From UBA1941 sp046329575 (GTDB taxonomy: Bacteria; Bacteroidota; Bacteroidia; Chitinophagales; LD1): a DNA stretch of 64,000 nucleotides. This document shows positions 36,018-44,944 of this stretch, piece by piece; the first letter of the stretch is position 1, and the number at the start of each line of letters is the position of its first letter. The notes under the pieces are model-generated. The model saw only the letters and a program-made list of their open reading frames with translations, made no database searches and was not told the origin of the DNA. The stretch is from contig JAXLUJ010000003.1 of assembly GCA_046329575.1 (NCBI GenBank), positions 1 to 64,000 on the forward strand, read 5' to 3'. A program made the translations under genes and the position numbers.

Positions 36018-37481
36018 ATGAAAAAGAATATCACATATAAATTGAGCTTGGTGGCGGCGTTTTTTGCATTGCTGGTTACCTCCTGTAAAAAAGATTTTCT
36101 TGACGTAAACCAAAACGAAAATTTTCCTGAGCAAGTAGACGTAAAATACGCGCTTCCTGCAGCACAGGCATATTTAGGATACACCATGGGCAACCAACTG
36201 GCTATTGCCGGTGGCTTTTGGGGGCAGTATTGGACGCAAGGGCCCAATGCCAATCAGTACGCGCAGTTAGATCAGTACATTTACACCTCTTCCGAGGCCG
36301 ATCGTCCCTGGGAGGCTTTATATTCCGGCACCCTAAAAGATCTCGATTTTATTTACGAAAAATCGAAAAGCGATCCTGCCAAACAGAACTATGGCGCCAT
36401 TGCGCGCATACTTCAGGTATATACCTATCAGGTAGTGGTTGACGCCTGGGGCATGGCGCCTTTCCGGGAAGCACTGAAAGGTTCCGATAATGTTTCGCCT
36501 AAATTCGATAAGGAAGAATTGGTTTATGATAGTTTGGCCGTTTGGATCGATGAGGGTCTGAATTTGTTGGACGACACCAAAGCTGCGCCGGGAAGCGAAG
36601 ATTTGGTTTACGGTGGCAATCTACTTTCCTGGTACAAGTTTGGCAATACTTTAAAACTTAAATTATTCCTGCGCCAGGCAGCCGTTCGTCCTTCTGTAGC
36701 TGCTCTGGGAATTTCAAATACCGACCCGGTATTTTTAGAAGAAGGCGATGATGCTTATCTGAAATATAATAATGCCAAGTTCCAGCAAAATCCGTTATAC
36801 ACTACCGCGAATATTGGTTTGCAAACTACCTCCAACATTTTTGCCAGCAAATCAATTACCGATTATATGTATGCCACTAATGATACGCTGCGTTTAGCAG
36901 ATTTCTTTAATCCTAACAGTGCCGGAATTTTTAACGGACTATTGCAAGGCGAAGGTAAATTGCTTGGCGGAAATCAAAGTGATGCGAACTTCTCTTTGCC
37001 TGGTGATGAGATTGTTGGCGCTACTGCTCCGGTTTATTTAATGACCGCCTCAGAAGCGATGTTCCTACAGGCCGAAGCCGTTGCACGCGGGTATCTTTCC
37101 GGCAACGATAAGAACTTGTATGAAGCCGCCATTACTGCGTCATGGGACAACTGGACCGTTTCTTCGCAGGATCCGGCAGCCCTATCCGATTTTCTGGCAA
37201 GCGATTCGGTTAATTATGCCAACGCTACAACTACCGACAAGAAACTTCGTTTGATTCTTACTCAAAAGTGGGTGGCTATGTGTGGCAATCAAAACTTTGA
37301 GGCCTGGACGGAAGAACGCCGCACCGGATATCCCGATTTCCTAAAGCCATCTGTTACATCGGTTCTGGCCAATGGGGTGTTTCCGGCGCGACTGGTATAT
37401 CCGAGCGACGAAGTTACCGGAAACTCCAATTTCCCGGGTGTAAAACAGGTAGATGAAAAAATTTGGTGGGACGTGAATTAA
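36018..37481 (+). CDS. SusD/RagB-family surface lipoprotein
   Basis: SusD proteins are outer-leaflet lipoproteins that bind the ligand and cap the SusC barrel. The 487-residue protein has a lipoprotein signal with Cys near residue 23 (ALLVTSCKKDFLDVNQNENFP); the phrase FLDVNxNxN/P is typical of SusD-like group 2 proteins (PF12771 type). TPR-like helices cover much of the remainder (for example YGAIARILQVYTYQVVVDAWGMAPF and LTASEAMFLQAEAVARGY). The ATG at 36018 is chosen as start of the signal. It lies 20 nt after SusC. SusD-like-2 proteins are often linked to peptide or unknown uptake rather than classical starch loci. Confidence 0.95.
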   Translation: MKKNITYKLSLVAAFFALLVTSCKKDFLDVNQNENFPEQVDVKYALPAAQAYLGYTMGNQLAIAGGFWGQYWTQGPNANQYAQLDQYIYTSSEADRPWEALYSGTLKDLDFIYEKSKSDPAKQNYGAIARILQVYTYQVVVDAWGMAPFREALKGSDNVSPKFDKEELVYDSLAVWIDEGLNLLDDTKAAPGSEDLVYGGNLLSWYKFGNTLKLKLFLRQAAVRPSVAALGISNTDPVFLEEGDDAYLKYNNAKFQQNPLYTTANIGLQTTSNIFASKSITDYMYATNDTLRLADFFNPNSAGIFNGLLQGEGKLLGGNQSDANFSLPGDEIVGATAPVYLMTASEAMFLQAEAVARGYLSGNDKNLYEAAITASWDNWTVSSQDPAALSDFLASDSVNYANATTTDKKLRLILTQKWVAMCGNQNFEAWTEERRTGYPDFLKPSVTSVLANGVFPARLVYPSDEVTGNSNFPGVKQVDEKIWWDVN

Positions 37482-37501
37482 TCAAACAGAAAAACGAAAA
37501 C

Positions 37502-38140
37502 ATGAAAACAGTTTACAGCATAATTCTGGTTTTGGCCGCAGTGGCCATTTCTTCCTGCAAAAAAGAAGAAAACCAAAAGCCTTCCACAACCGTTAAGGTT
37601 TCTTATCCTACCATTACACTGAATGGCGATGCGGTAGTGATTTTGCATAAGGGCGATAGTTATACTGATGCAGGCGCCACCTACTACGATTCCCTGTATA
37701 AAGACAATGGTAGTTTAACCACCCAAACTTCCATCAATACCACTGAAGAAGGATTTTATATTGTATCCTACACCGCTAAGAACCGTTATGGATTCGAAAG
37801 TACTTCAGCAAGGTTGGTGGCCGTAACAGATGTTGATGATGCGTTCGATATTTCAGGCGACTACGCTCGAACCAGCAATGGCACAATCATAACGCTATCA
37901 AAAATTGGACGAGGCGTTTTTCAAACATCGAATGCCTGCGGCTGTAGTTATGAAGACGAGGCTTACTTCATGATCAAAAGCGATTCTACTATGGATATGC
38001 CTTCGCAATACGTTCCGCAAACTGAGGCTGTTGCCGACTTTGATGGCGAAACTATCAGCTATTCACCAAAGGTAGTGTACTCCTACACTATTTTGGGGCC
38101 GGCATACGCTACGGTAGTGCGTACTTTTGAAAAGCAATAA
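37502..38140 (+). CDS. Lipoprotein with DUF5011-type Ig-like domain, third gene of the SusCD operon
   Basis: The 212-residue protein has a lipoprotein signal (MKTVYSIILVLAAVAISSC) and a DUF5011-like Ig fold at ~35-115, with the typical KGDSYTDAGATYYD and GFYIVSYTAKNRYGFES. A C-terminal beta domain (~120-212) begins DISGDYARTSNG, has a Cys-Gly-Cys (ACGCSYED), and resembles the C-terminal region of other SusCD-linked lipoproteins. It starts 20 nt after the SusD stop and ends before a strong terminator, so it completes the operon. It is probably a surface glycan- or ligand-binding accessory protein, by analogy with SusE/F-type genes; there is no direct sequence evidence for the ligand. Confidence 0.85.
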   Translation: MKTVYSIILVLAAVAISSCKKEENQKPSTTVKVSYPTITLNGDAVVILHKGDSYTDAGATYYDSLYKDNGSLTTQTSINTTEEGFYIVSYTAKNRYGFESTSARLVAVTDVDDAFDISGDYARTSNGTIITLSKIGRGVFQTSNACGCSYEDEAYFMIKSDSTMDMPSQYVPQTEAVADFDGETISYSPKVVYSYTILGPAYATVVRTFEKQ

Positions 38141-38162
38141 AAACATTCCCGCTTAGAAAGAG

Positions 38163-38188
38163 AAAAGGCTCCGAAAGGAGCCTTTTTT
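38163..38188. terminator. Rho-independent terminator after the SusCD operon
   Basis: A GGCTCC / GGAGCC stem with a GAAA loop, preceded by four As and followed by TTTTTT, lies 22 nt after the lipoprotein stop. It is also usable from the minus strand for arsR, which ends at 38207. Confidence 0.88.
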
Positions 38189-38206
38189 GTTATGTAAGAA
38201 AGAAGA

Positions 38207-38551
38207 TTACTGGGCCAGTTGTTCTACCAGCGATGAAATCTCCTGAATTCTGGCGTGATTAAGTTTGTAATAAATGAATTTACCGTCGCGCATGGTAATA
38301 AGCACGCCGGCCTTACGCAAAATGGCCAGATGCTGGGAGGCTACAGATTGTTCCAAACGGAGTTTATTGTGAATTTCTGTAACCGTCATCTTATCCTTTT
38401 CGTCGAGCAGCTCCAGAATTTCTTTGCGAAGCGGATGATTGATGGCACGAAGTGTGAGTACCGCTCTTTTCAGAACGAGGTAATTGAGCTGAATCTCTTT
38501 ATTGGTTTCGGGATTTTTGATTGAAAGAATTTCCTTAGCCGTACGTGTCAT
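38207..38551 (-). CDS. ArsR-family winged-helix transcriptional regulator
   Basis: The 114-residue protein has a winged helix-turn-helix (~30-105): INHPLRKEILELLDEKDKMTVTEIHNKL, then the recognition helix EQSVASQHLAILRKAGVL and the wing TMRDGKFIYYKLN. There are no cysteines and no ELCVCDL-type metal site, so it is not a classical metal sensor of the ArsR/SmtB kind. It lies 26 nt downstream of tsaB on the same strand and is likely co-transcribed with mtaB and tsaB. Its targets and signal are unknown. Confidence 0.9.
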   Translation of the reverse strand: MTRTAKEILSIKNPETNKEIQLNYLVLKRAVLTLRAINHPLRKEILELLDEKDKMTVTEIHNKLRLEQSVASQHLAILRKAGVLITMRDGKFIYYKLNHARIQEISSLVEQLAQ

Positions 38552-38577
38552 AAAAAATGGGGGTCGGTATTAATACA

Positions 38578-39276
38578 TTAATGAATGATGGAGGCCCGGG
38601 GAATGGTTCCTTGGAAATTTTTTAAATAGTTTGGTTCATACTGATTAACGGATTGAAATTTTTGATGATGGAATAGTTTATCTGCTAAGCTTGATAGATT
38701 CGAAGAACGATTTTCAACGTTGTCAATTATTGTGCCAAAACCATTGATATGCAACGGTTTTATCTTTTTTACACCGTTTCCACCCAAAAAAACCTGACCT
38801 CCGCATTGTATTTTTAACTTATTAAAAAAACTTTCATCTAACGTGGTGAAATCTGATGTTTCTACAACAATCATTTTTTCATCATATATCGCGTAAAAGG
38901 CGTCCATTCTACGAGCATCGATTAGCGGTACGTACCAACCTTTTTGTTGTTGGTTTTTCTTCACCATAAAATCGGCCATCGCTTCCAGCGTGGGAACAGC
39001 GATCAGCGGTTTTGCCAGTGCATAACAAATGCCTTTGGCCACAGACGCCCCGATGCGAAGCCCTGTATAAGAACCGGGGCCATCACTAATGGCAACTGCA
39101 TCTAGTTGATCAAGCGTTTTGTTGCTGCGCTTCAAAACGGTGGCTATAAAATCAGTGAGCAATTGCCCATGGCTATATCCCGTAGCTTCGCACGCTTCCA
39201 TCAACACTAAACCATTCTCTGACACTGAAGCAGAACACATTTCGGTTGTAGTATCAATTAACAGCAGTAGCGACAT
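38578..39276 (-). CDS. tsaB: tRNA threonylcarbamoyladenosine biosynthesis protein TsaB
   Basis: TsaB is the non-catalytic partner of TsaD in the complex that transfers threonylcarbamoyl onto A37 of ANN-decoding tRNAs. The 232-residue protein has the ASKHA N-terminal lobe (LLLLIDTTTEMCSASV) and the signature ISDGPGSYTGLRIGASVAKG (~66-85), followed by a less conserved C-lobe. The length is the usual one. It lies 9 nt after mtaB, which acts on the product of the TsaB/D/E/C pathway. tsaC, tsaD and tsaE are not in the window. Confidence 0.94.
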   Translation of the reverse strand: MSLLLLIDTTTEMCSASVSENGLVLMEACEATGYSHGQLLTDFIATVLKRSNKTLDQLDAVAISDGPGSYTGLRIGASVAKGICYALAKPLIAVPTLEAMADFMVKKNQQQKGWYVPLIDARRMDAFYAIYDEKMIVVETSDFTTLDESFFNKLKIQCGGQVFLGGNGVKKIKPLHINGFGTIIDNVENRSSNLSSLADKLFHHQKFQSVNQYEPNYLKNFQGTIPRASIIH

Positions 39277-39285
39277 GGGTGAATT

Positions 39286-40608
39286 TTAAGCTATAACCGG
39301 AACACCGGCTTTTACAAATGCCCCATGCAATTCTGCAAGGTGTACTTCTTCGATCGTATTTATTCTTTGTTCAGAAAACGGGAAAGCGGTTTTGATATAA
39401 TTATCGGTGAAGCCGTACATCAAGCCCATATCATTTTCCGCTTCCCAAAGTACCGGCCGGCGCGTATCCAGATGAGCACGGTAAAATGCCTGGCGCTTTT
39501 TTTCCGATAAAATTCGAAGCCGCTCGTTGCGCTCTTTGCGAATGTTCATCGGTATTACATCGCCAATTGACAATGCTTTGGTATTCGCGCGTTCCGAATA
39601 CGTGAACACATGCAAATAACTCACATCCAAATCCTGAATAAGTTGATACGTTTGATCAAAGTCTTGCTCCGTTTCCCCGGGGAAACCGGTAATCACATCT
39701 ACACCAATGCAAGCATGCGGCATATAACGTTTGATGGTTTCCACTCGTTCGCGGTACAATCTTGTGAGATACTTTCTGCGCATGAACTTCAACACCCTGT
39801 CGCTACCGCTTTGCAATGGAACATGGAAATGCGGCATGAACACCTCAGAATTTGCCACAAACCGGATGATTTCCTCAGAAAGCAAATTAGGCTCAATGGA
39901 TGATATCCGCCACCGCGAAATACCGTCCACCTTTTCAAGTTCCCGGATTAAATCAAAGAACGTTTCGTTAGTTCGTTCCAACCCATCCGGCGTTCTTCCA
40001 AAATCGCCAACGTTTACCCCGTTTATCACCACTTCCTTTACACCTTGTTGCGCCACTTTTCGCGCTTCGGCTACAGTAAGGGCAATGCTGTTGCTTCGGC
40101 TGCGGCCTCGTGCCAAAGGAATAGTACAGAAAGAACAATTGTAATCACACCCATCCTGAACTTTCAAAAAACTACGGGTGCGTTCCCCATGCGAATAGGC
40201 CGGTGAAAAGAAATCTACGGTTTCAATTCCCGCATTCATCACCACCGGGCTCTGAGCCTCTTCCAGCTTTTCAAGATGCCGGTGCAATTGAAATTTTTCA
40301 TTCGCCCCCAATACCATGCTTACTCCTGGAATAGCGGCAATCTCCTCGGGTTTCAACTGAGCGTAACAGCCAATAATTACCACCTTGGCCTCAGGGTTGG
40401 TGCGGAGGGCAGTGCGCACTATACGACGCGTTTCTTTATCGGCATTTTCGGTTACCGAACAAGTGTTGATCACATAATAATCAGCGCATTCGCTAAAACC
40501 TACTTTTTGAAAACCATGCTCAGTGAGCGCCCTGCCAATGGCCGACGTTTCACTGTAATTCAACTTGCAACCTAAAGTGGTAAGCGCTATTTTTCTGTTA
40601 TAATACAA
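39286..40608 (-). CDS. mtaB: tRNA (t6A37)-methylthiotransferase MtaB (radical SAM)
   Basis: MtaB converts t6A37 to ms2t6A37 in tRNA-Lys and related tRNAs, using two [4Fe-4S] clusters. The 440-residue protein has the UPF0004 N-terminal domain (TLGCKLNYSETSA...NTCSVTENADKETRR...IGCYAQ) with its three cluster cysteines and the radical-SAM motif CDYNCSFC. The family's FLKVQDGCDYNCSFCTIP..RG...S and a C-terminal TRAM-like region are present. The start is a TTG; no in-frame ATG is available before the first conserved residues. It precedes tsaB by 9 nt, making an operon for consecutive modifications at the same nucleotide. The 231-bp divergent gap upstream holds no gene. Confidence 0.95.
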   Translation of the reverse strand: MYYNRKIALTTLGCKLNYSETSAIGRALTEHGFQKVGFSECADYYVINTCSVTENADKETRRIVRTALRTNPEAKVVIIGCYAQLKPEEIAAIPGVSMVLGANEKFQLHRHLEKLEEAQSPVVMNAGIETVDFFSPAYSHGERTRSFLKVQDGCDYNCSFCTIPLARGRSRSNSIALTVAEARKVAQQGVKEVVINGVNVGDFGRTPDGLERTNETFFDLIRELEKVDGISRWRISSIEPNLLSEEIIRFVANSEVFMPHFHVPLQSGSDRVLKFMRRKYLTRLYRERVETIKRYMPHACIGVDVITGFPGETEQDFDQTYQLIQDLDVSYLHVFTYSERANTKALSIGDVIPMNIRKERNERLRILSEKKRQAFYRAHLDTRRPVLWEAENDMGLMYGFTDNYIKTAFPFSEQRINTIEEVHLAELHGAFVKAGVPVIA

Positions 40609-40825
40609 TTGGGTAAAAATAATTGATTGGCTACAAAAATGGTGTCATTTTTCTGTAATATGAATAAAATCATACTGGTCTGTTAGACAATGATTTCTGC
40701 TTTTTCTGAATCCACAATACGTTGATTTTCTATATAATACGTACATTTTTTCACCAAATAGTACAATTCACAGCATTGTTTTGGCATTACTATGGTGCAA
40801 TAGAGCGATTTCCGGCCCTCCTCAC

Positions 40826-40833
40826 TACCTTCG
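40826..40833 (+). promoter_or_regulatory. Putative -7 box TACCTTCG of the Gfo/Idh gene, 6 nt before the start codon
   Basis: TACCTTCG differs from TAnnTTTG at one position and is separated from the ATG at 40840 by AACCAC only. The rest of the 40609-40839 gap is AT-rich with no other feature. If used, the mRNA would have almost no leader. Confidence 0.4.
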
Positions 40834-40839
40834 AACCAC

Positions 40840-41811
40840 ATGAAAGGCAAAGTGAAAATCGGGCTGTTCGGCGCTGGGCATCTGGGCCATATCCATCTGA
40901 AATTGCTACTGGAAGTTCCCGGTTTTGAACTGATTGGGTTTTTCGACCCTGACGATAAGGCTGCTGCAAAAGCGATCGAAACGTTTCATTTGAAACGTTT
41001 CAGCAACGCCGCTGACCTCATTGCCGCTGCTGACGCGGTGGATATAGTTACACCTACACTCACCCATTTCGAAATAGCCGTGATGGCCGTAAAGATGGGT
41101 CGGCATATTTTCGTAGAAAAGCCGTTTACCGCAACGGTAGAAGAAGCCCGTAAGCTTACCAAACTTATTGATGAAGCCCGGGTGCAATGTATGGTGGGCC
41201 ATGTAGAACGTTTCAATCCTGCCTTTCTAAGCATTGGAAAGTCAAATTTGAACCCACTGTTTATTGAAGTGCATCGCCTGGCGCAATTCAATCCGCGCGG
41301 AACCGATGTATCGGTAGTACATGATCTGATGATCCACGATATTGATATTATACTGAGCATTGTAAAAGGCAATGTGAAACGGATCAGCGCCAGCGGCGTA
41401 GCCATCGTTAGCGATTCGCCCGACATCGCCAATGCCCGAATCGAATTCGACAACGGCTGTGTAGCCAACATTACAGCCAGCAGAATATCGGTAAAGAATA
41501 TGCGGAAAATGCGGATATTCCAGCCGGGTTCCTATGTAAGCATTGATTTTTTGAAACAACAATCCGAAATCTTCACCATCAGCGATCAACCCGGGGCAAG
41601 CGCCGGTGAGTTTGAAGTAGATATGGCCGAAAGGGGTAAAAAATATATCACCTATGAGAAACCGGAAAAAGTTCCGGTGAATGCCATCAAAATGGAACTT
41701 GAACATTTTCTGGAAAGCGTAAGAACCAACAAACCGGCTCCTGTTACTGCCCATGATGGCTTTTTAGCCATGGAAATTGGCCAGAAAGTTCTGGATAAGA
41801 TGAAGCGCTGA
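40840..41811 (+). CDS. Gfo/Idh/MocA family NAD(P)-dependent oxidoreductase
   Basis: The 323-residue protein has an N-terminal Rossmann fold with GLFGAGHLGHIHLKLL (residues ~8-23), the EKPFTATVEEA segment holding the conserved Lys of the EKP motif, and a C-terminal alpha/beta domain with DLMIHDIDIIL around the catalytic His. This architecture is standard for oxidoreductases acting on sugars, inositol, biliverdin or UDP-sugars. The substrate cannot be deduced. In several Bacteroidetes a closely similar gene lies near cell-wall or folate genes; here it is convergent with folB. It has its own putative promoter 6 nt before the start. Confidence 0.9.
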   Translation: MKGKVKIGLFGAGHLGHIHLKLLLEVPGFELIGFFDPDDKAAAKAIETFHLKRFSNAADLIAAADAVDIVTPTLTHFEIAVMAVKMGRHIFVEKPFTATVEEARKLTKLIDEARVQCMVGHVERFNPAFLSIGKSNLNPLFIEVHRLAQFNPRGTDVSVVHDLMIHDIDIILSIVKGNVKRISASGVAIVSDSPDIANARIEFDNGCVANITASRISVKNMRKMRIFQPGSYVSIDFLKQQSEIFTISDQPGASAGEFEVDMAERGKKYITYEKPEKVPVNAIKMELEHFLESVRTNKPAPVTAHDGFLAMEIGQKVLDKMKR

Positions 41812-42162
41812 TCAGCCATTCAACTCAACAAAAACGCGCTCCACGCTGCCCTTCAATGGAGGATGGTGCTTGCTCACGCGTACGGTAAGTTGCTGCAAGG
41901 CCGGGTACTTCCGGCGTATCACCGTTACAATACGCTGTGCTACATGCTCCAAAAGTCTTGAATGCACTTCCATTTCCCCTTTCACCAGGCGGTACACTTC
42001 TTCGTAATTAATTGTTTTTTCTAACTGATCGGTAAGGGCTGCTTCGGTAAAGTCGGTTTCCATGTAAACATCCACCACAAATTTTCCACCCAGCACTTGC
42101 TCTTCTTTGTAAAAACCGTGGTGCGCATAAAACTGCAACCCTTCTACTGCAATTTTTCCCAT
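41812..42162 (-). CDS. folB: Dihydroneopterin aldolase
   Basis: FolB cleaves 7,8-dihydroneopterin to 6-hydroxymethyl-7,8-dihydropterin and glycolaldehyde in folate synthesis. The 116-residue protein has the N-terminal strand IAVEGLQFYAHHGFYKEEQ with the conserved Glu, the NYEEVY segment, LLEHVAQRI and the catalytic Lys in VRVSKHHPPL. The ATG at 42162 begins at the family's usual N-terminus; a longer frame to 42222 would overlap the region upstream of mrdA and adds non-family residues. It is divergent from mrdA and convergent with the oxidoreductase (stop codons adjacent). TACTTTAG lies 4 nt before the ATG. Confidence 0.93.
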   Translation of the reverse strand: MGKIAVEGLQFYAHHGFYKEEQVLGGKFVVDVYMETDFTEAALTDQLEKTINYEEVYRLVKGEMEVHSRLLEHVAQRIVTVIRRKYPALQQLTVRVSKHHPPLKGSVERVFVELNG

Positions 42163-42166
42163 AGGG

Positions 42167-42174
42167 CTAAAGTA
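42167..42174 (-). promoter_or_regulatory. Putative -7 box TACTTTAG of folB, 4 nt before the start codon
   Basis: TACTTTAG matches TAnnTTTG except at one position, and CCCT separates it from the ATG. This is the same geometry as panB and the TPR lipoprotein gene at 49797. Confidence 0.35.
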
Positions 42175-42239
42175 GGAACTTAATTGAAGTGTAAGCCTCG
42201 CTATTTCCGCATTTAGTGGCATTCGCTTTCTTTGCCACA

Positions 42240-44117
42240 GTGAAAGATTTATTTAAAGAGCGGTATCGGATCATGCAGGTGATTTTCGGCGTTTTTGCGC
42301 TGTTGTTCATTTTCCGTTTGGCCTATCTTCAACTTATCGATAAAAAATATGCGAACACCAATGCTGTTCGCGAAGCTGAGATTTACCCCACTCGAGGACT
42401 GCTTTACGATCGCAAAGGCGAATTGATTGTTTTCAACGAAGCTATTTTTGATATCATGGTGGTGCCCCGCATGGCCAAGAATGTAGATACTGTAAAACTT
42501 TGTGAGCTTTTAAAAATTCCCGTTCAGGACTTTCCGGAACGCTGGAAAAAAATGAAAAACACAAAGGGTTATTCTTATTACAAACCGTGTGTGTTTATGA
42601 AACAAGTAAGCATGCAGGACTACTCTCGTTTTCAGGAATTCCTTTATCTGTTTCCCGGCTTTTACGGGCAAGTACGCACCGTTCGCAACTATCCTCACAA
42701 AACTGCTGCGGTGATTTTGGGCGATATTGGAGAAGTTGACGATAACCAGATCAAAAATTCAGAAGGTTACTACAAGCCCGGCGATTATGTGGGTAAGAAC
42801 GGACTTGAAAAATTTTATGAGAAAGAATTGGGCGGCACCAAGGGAGTGAAGCAAATTTTTGTTGACGTGCATAATCGCGAACAGGGCTCGTTCAACGAAG
42901 GGAAAAGCGATAAGCCGGCCAAAGCGGGAGACAATCTTTACACTACGCTCGATATCAAACTTCAGGAGTATGGCGAGAAGTTGATGCAGAACAAAAAAGG
43001 AAGCATTGTAGCCATCGAGCCCGAAACGGGAGAAGTGCTTTGTATGGTGAGTTCGCCGGGCTACGATCCGAACTTGTTGTGTGGCGCCATTCGCGGTGAA
43101 AATTTCAACAAATTGTTGCGCGACTCGCTGCAACCGTTGTTCAACAGAGCTACTATGGCCACTTATTCACCCGGCTCGGCATTCAAATCGATTGTTGGCT
43201 TGATTGCTTTGAACGAAGGAGTTCAGGGCGAAATTTATACAGTGCCTTGCAATGGCATGTATTTCTTTGCCGGCCTATCGTTACACTGTTCCCACCATCA
43301 CCCTTGGGCCACTGATATTGAGTACGCTCTGGCACAAAGTTGCAATCCGTATTTCTGGCAAACGTTTCGAAACTGTATCGAAAGCAAAAAGTTTGCACGA
43401 ATTCAGGACAGCTATGGTGCATGGAGCGATCAGGTGCGGAGTTTTGGTTTAGGATCGAAGTTAGGAATTGACTTACCCAGCGAAGCCAGAGGAAATATTC
43501 CTTCGGTAAAATATCTGAACAAAATTTATGGCGAAAAAGGATGGCATTCCGCCACCATCATTTCATTGGGAATTGGTCAGGGTGAAATTTTGGTAACTCC
43601 GCTGCAATTAGCCAATGTATATGCCGCAATTGCCAATCGCGGCTGGTACTATCCGCCGCATCTGGTTCGCAGAGTAATGGACGTAACTACAAATAAAGAC
43701 GTTCAGAAAAAGCGGGAGAAACTTTACACCAAAATAGATGTAAGCTGGTTCCGGCCGGTGAACGATGGGTTACGTATGGTGGTAGAATCAGGAACGGCTA
43801 TTGCTTCAAAGGTAGAAGGCATCACGCTTTGCGGAAAAACCGGAACCGTTCAAAATCCGCATGGCGATAACCACTCCATCTTTGCCGGATTTGCTCCAAA
43901 AGAAAACAGCAAAATCGCAATTGCAGTAGTTGTAGAAAACGCCGGGTTTGGAGCTACATATTCGGCGCCTATTGCCAGCCTTATGGTAGAAAAATACCTT
44001 AACGACACTATTGCCGAAAACCGCAAAGCTTTGGAAGAAAAAATGATGAACATGAACCTGCTGTACAAATACTTCCCACAGGTGCGTTCGAAAAAAGATA
44101 CGCTGGCGGCCGACTGA
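42240..44117 (+). CDS. mrdA: Penicillin-binding protein 2 (peptidoglycan D,D-transpeptidase)
   Basis: PBP2 cross-links peptidoglycan during cell elongation together with RodA. With a start at GTG 42240 the protein has 625 residues: a single N-terminal transmembrane helix (~12-32), the PBP dimerisation domain (EIYPTRGLLYDRKGELIVFN) and the transpeptidase domain. The catalytic motifs are SAFK (nucleophile Ser313, Lys316), SCN in ALAQSCNPYFW, and KTG in CGKTGTVQN. An alternative GTG at 42216 would add eight residues; the TTTCTTTG sequence 5 nt before 42240 slightly favours the later start. mreBCD and rodA are not adjacent, unlike the common elongasome cluster. Confidence 0.93.
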   Translation: MKDLFKERYRIMQVIFGVFALLFIFRLAYLQLIDKKYANTNAVREAEIYPTRGLLYDRKGELIVFNEAIFDIMVVPRMAKNVDTVKLCELLKIPVQDFPERWKKMKNTKGYSYYKPCVFMKQVSMQDYSRFQEFLYLFPGFYGQVRTVRNYPHKTAAVILGDIGEVDDNQIKNSEGYYKPGDYVGKNGLEKFYEKELGGTKGVKQIFVDVHNREQGSFNEGKSDKPAKAGDNLYTTLDIKLQEYGEKLMQNKKGSIVAIEPETGEVLCMVSSPGYDPNLLCGAIRGENFNKLLRDSLQPLFNRATMATYSPGSAFKSIVGLIALNEGVQGEIYTVPCNGMYFFAGLSLHCSHHHPWATDIEYALAQSCNPYFWQTFRNCIESKKFARIQDSYGAWSDQVRSFGLGSKLGIDLPSEARGNIPSVKYLNKIYGEKGWHSATIISLGIGQGEILVTPLQLANVYAAIANRGWYYPPHLVRRVMDVTTNKDVQKKREKLYTKIDVSWFRPVNDGLRMVVESGTAIASKVEGITLCGKTGTVQNPHGDNHSIFAGFAPKENSKIAIAVVVENAGFGATYSAPIASLMVEKYLNDTIAENRKALEEKMMNMNLLYKYFPQVRSKKDTLAAD

Positions 44118-44146
44118 TTTTCCGTGCAATTTCGTTAATTCAGCCG

Positions 44147-44944
44147 ATGAAGCTGGAAGTGCACATTTTTGAACCTCAGGAGCATACTCAAAATTGCACC
44201 TTGCTGTTTCTTCATGGCATGGCGCATGCGGCCTGGTGCTTCGAATGGGAGTTTGTTCCCTTCTTCAATCAAAAAGGATTCCGTTGTATTACCATGAGCC
44301 TTCGCGGGCATGGCGGTAGTGAAGGCCGCGAAAACCTGCGCTGGTGGCGCATTCGCGACTATCTCACCGATTTGAAGTCAGTACTCGAAACCATTCCTCA
44401 TCCTGTGGTGTTGATCGCGCATTCCATGGGAGGATTCGTAGCTCAAAAGTTATTACTTGAAAAATATAACATTCAGGGAATGGTATTACTTTCTGCCATT
44501 CCGGCAACCGGCATGTGGCGCGGTAGTTTGAAAACTGCCAGACATTTTCCATTAAAATTTATAAAAGGAAATCTGACTTTGAGCACTGCACCATTTTCCG
44601 AAACGGAATTTGCGGTTCGAACGCTTTGCTTTTCCGAATCCATCAACAGTAACCGCTTAAAACAAACAAAAGAACGGCTGCAACCGGAATCCTATATGGC
44701 CTATCTCGACATGCTATTTCTTGATCTCCACCACCCCTCACCTTCTCAAACGCCAACGCTTTTCCTTCACGCCAAAAACGATTTTCTTTTGGGAGCGGCA
44801 GCCATTGAAAAAACGGCCAAAGGATTTGGAGGTGAATTTATTTCCATCCCCAACCTGGCACATGATATGATGATTGATACCGATTGGAAAATCGCAGCCG
44901 ATTGTATTCTAACCTGGATAGCACATCAAAAACGAATCACATGA
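44147..44944 (+). CDS. Alpha/beta hydrolase
   Basis: The 265-residue protein has the alpha/beta-hydrolase fold: the oxyanion region LLFLHGMAHAAWCFEW, the nucleophile Ser93 in AHSMGG, a probable acid Asp in LFLHAKNDFLLG and His in NLAHDMMID. A lid region with GMWRGSLKTARHFPLKFIKG lies in between. It has no signal peptide. Lysophospholipase- or esterase-like activity is plausible, but the substrate is unknown. It starts 29 nt after mrdA and overlaps the following monooxygenase gene by 4 nt (ATGA), so these two enzymes are translationally coupled and may act on the same compound. Confidence 0.9.
   Translation: MKLEVHIFEPQEHTQNCTLLFLHGMAHAAWCFEWEFVPFFNQKGFRCITMSLRGHGGSEGRENLRWWRIRDYLTDLKSVLETIPHPVVLIAHSMGGFVAQKLLLEKYNIQGMVLLSAIPATGMWRGSLKTARHFPLKFIKGNLTLSTAPFSETEFAVRTLCFSESINSNRLKQTKERLQPESYMAYLDMLFLDLHHPSPSQTPTLFLHAKNDFLLGAAAIEKTAKGFGGEFISIPNLAHDMMIDTDWKIAADCILTWIAHQKRIT

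Noticed and set aside
42163..42222. Longer folB start at 42222
   Set aside because: The added 20 residues do not belong to the family, would overlap the region upstream of mrdA, and would bury the TACTTTAG box that lies at the usual start.
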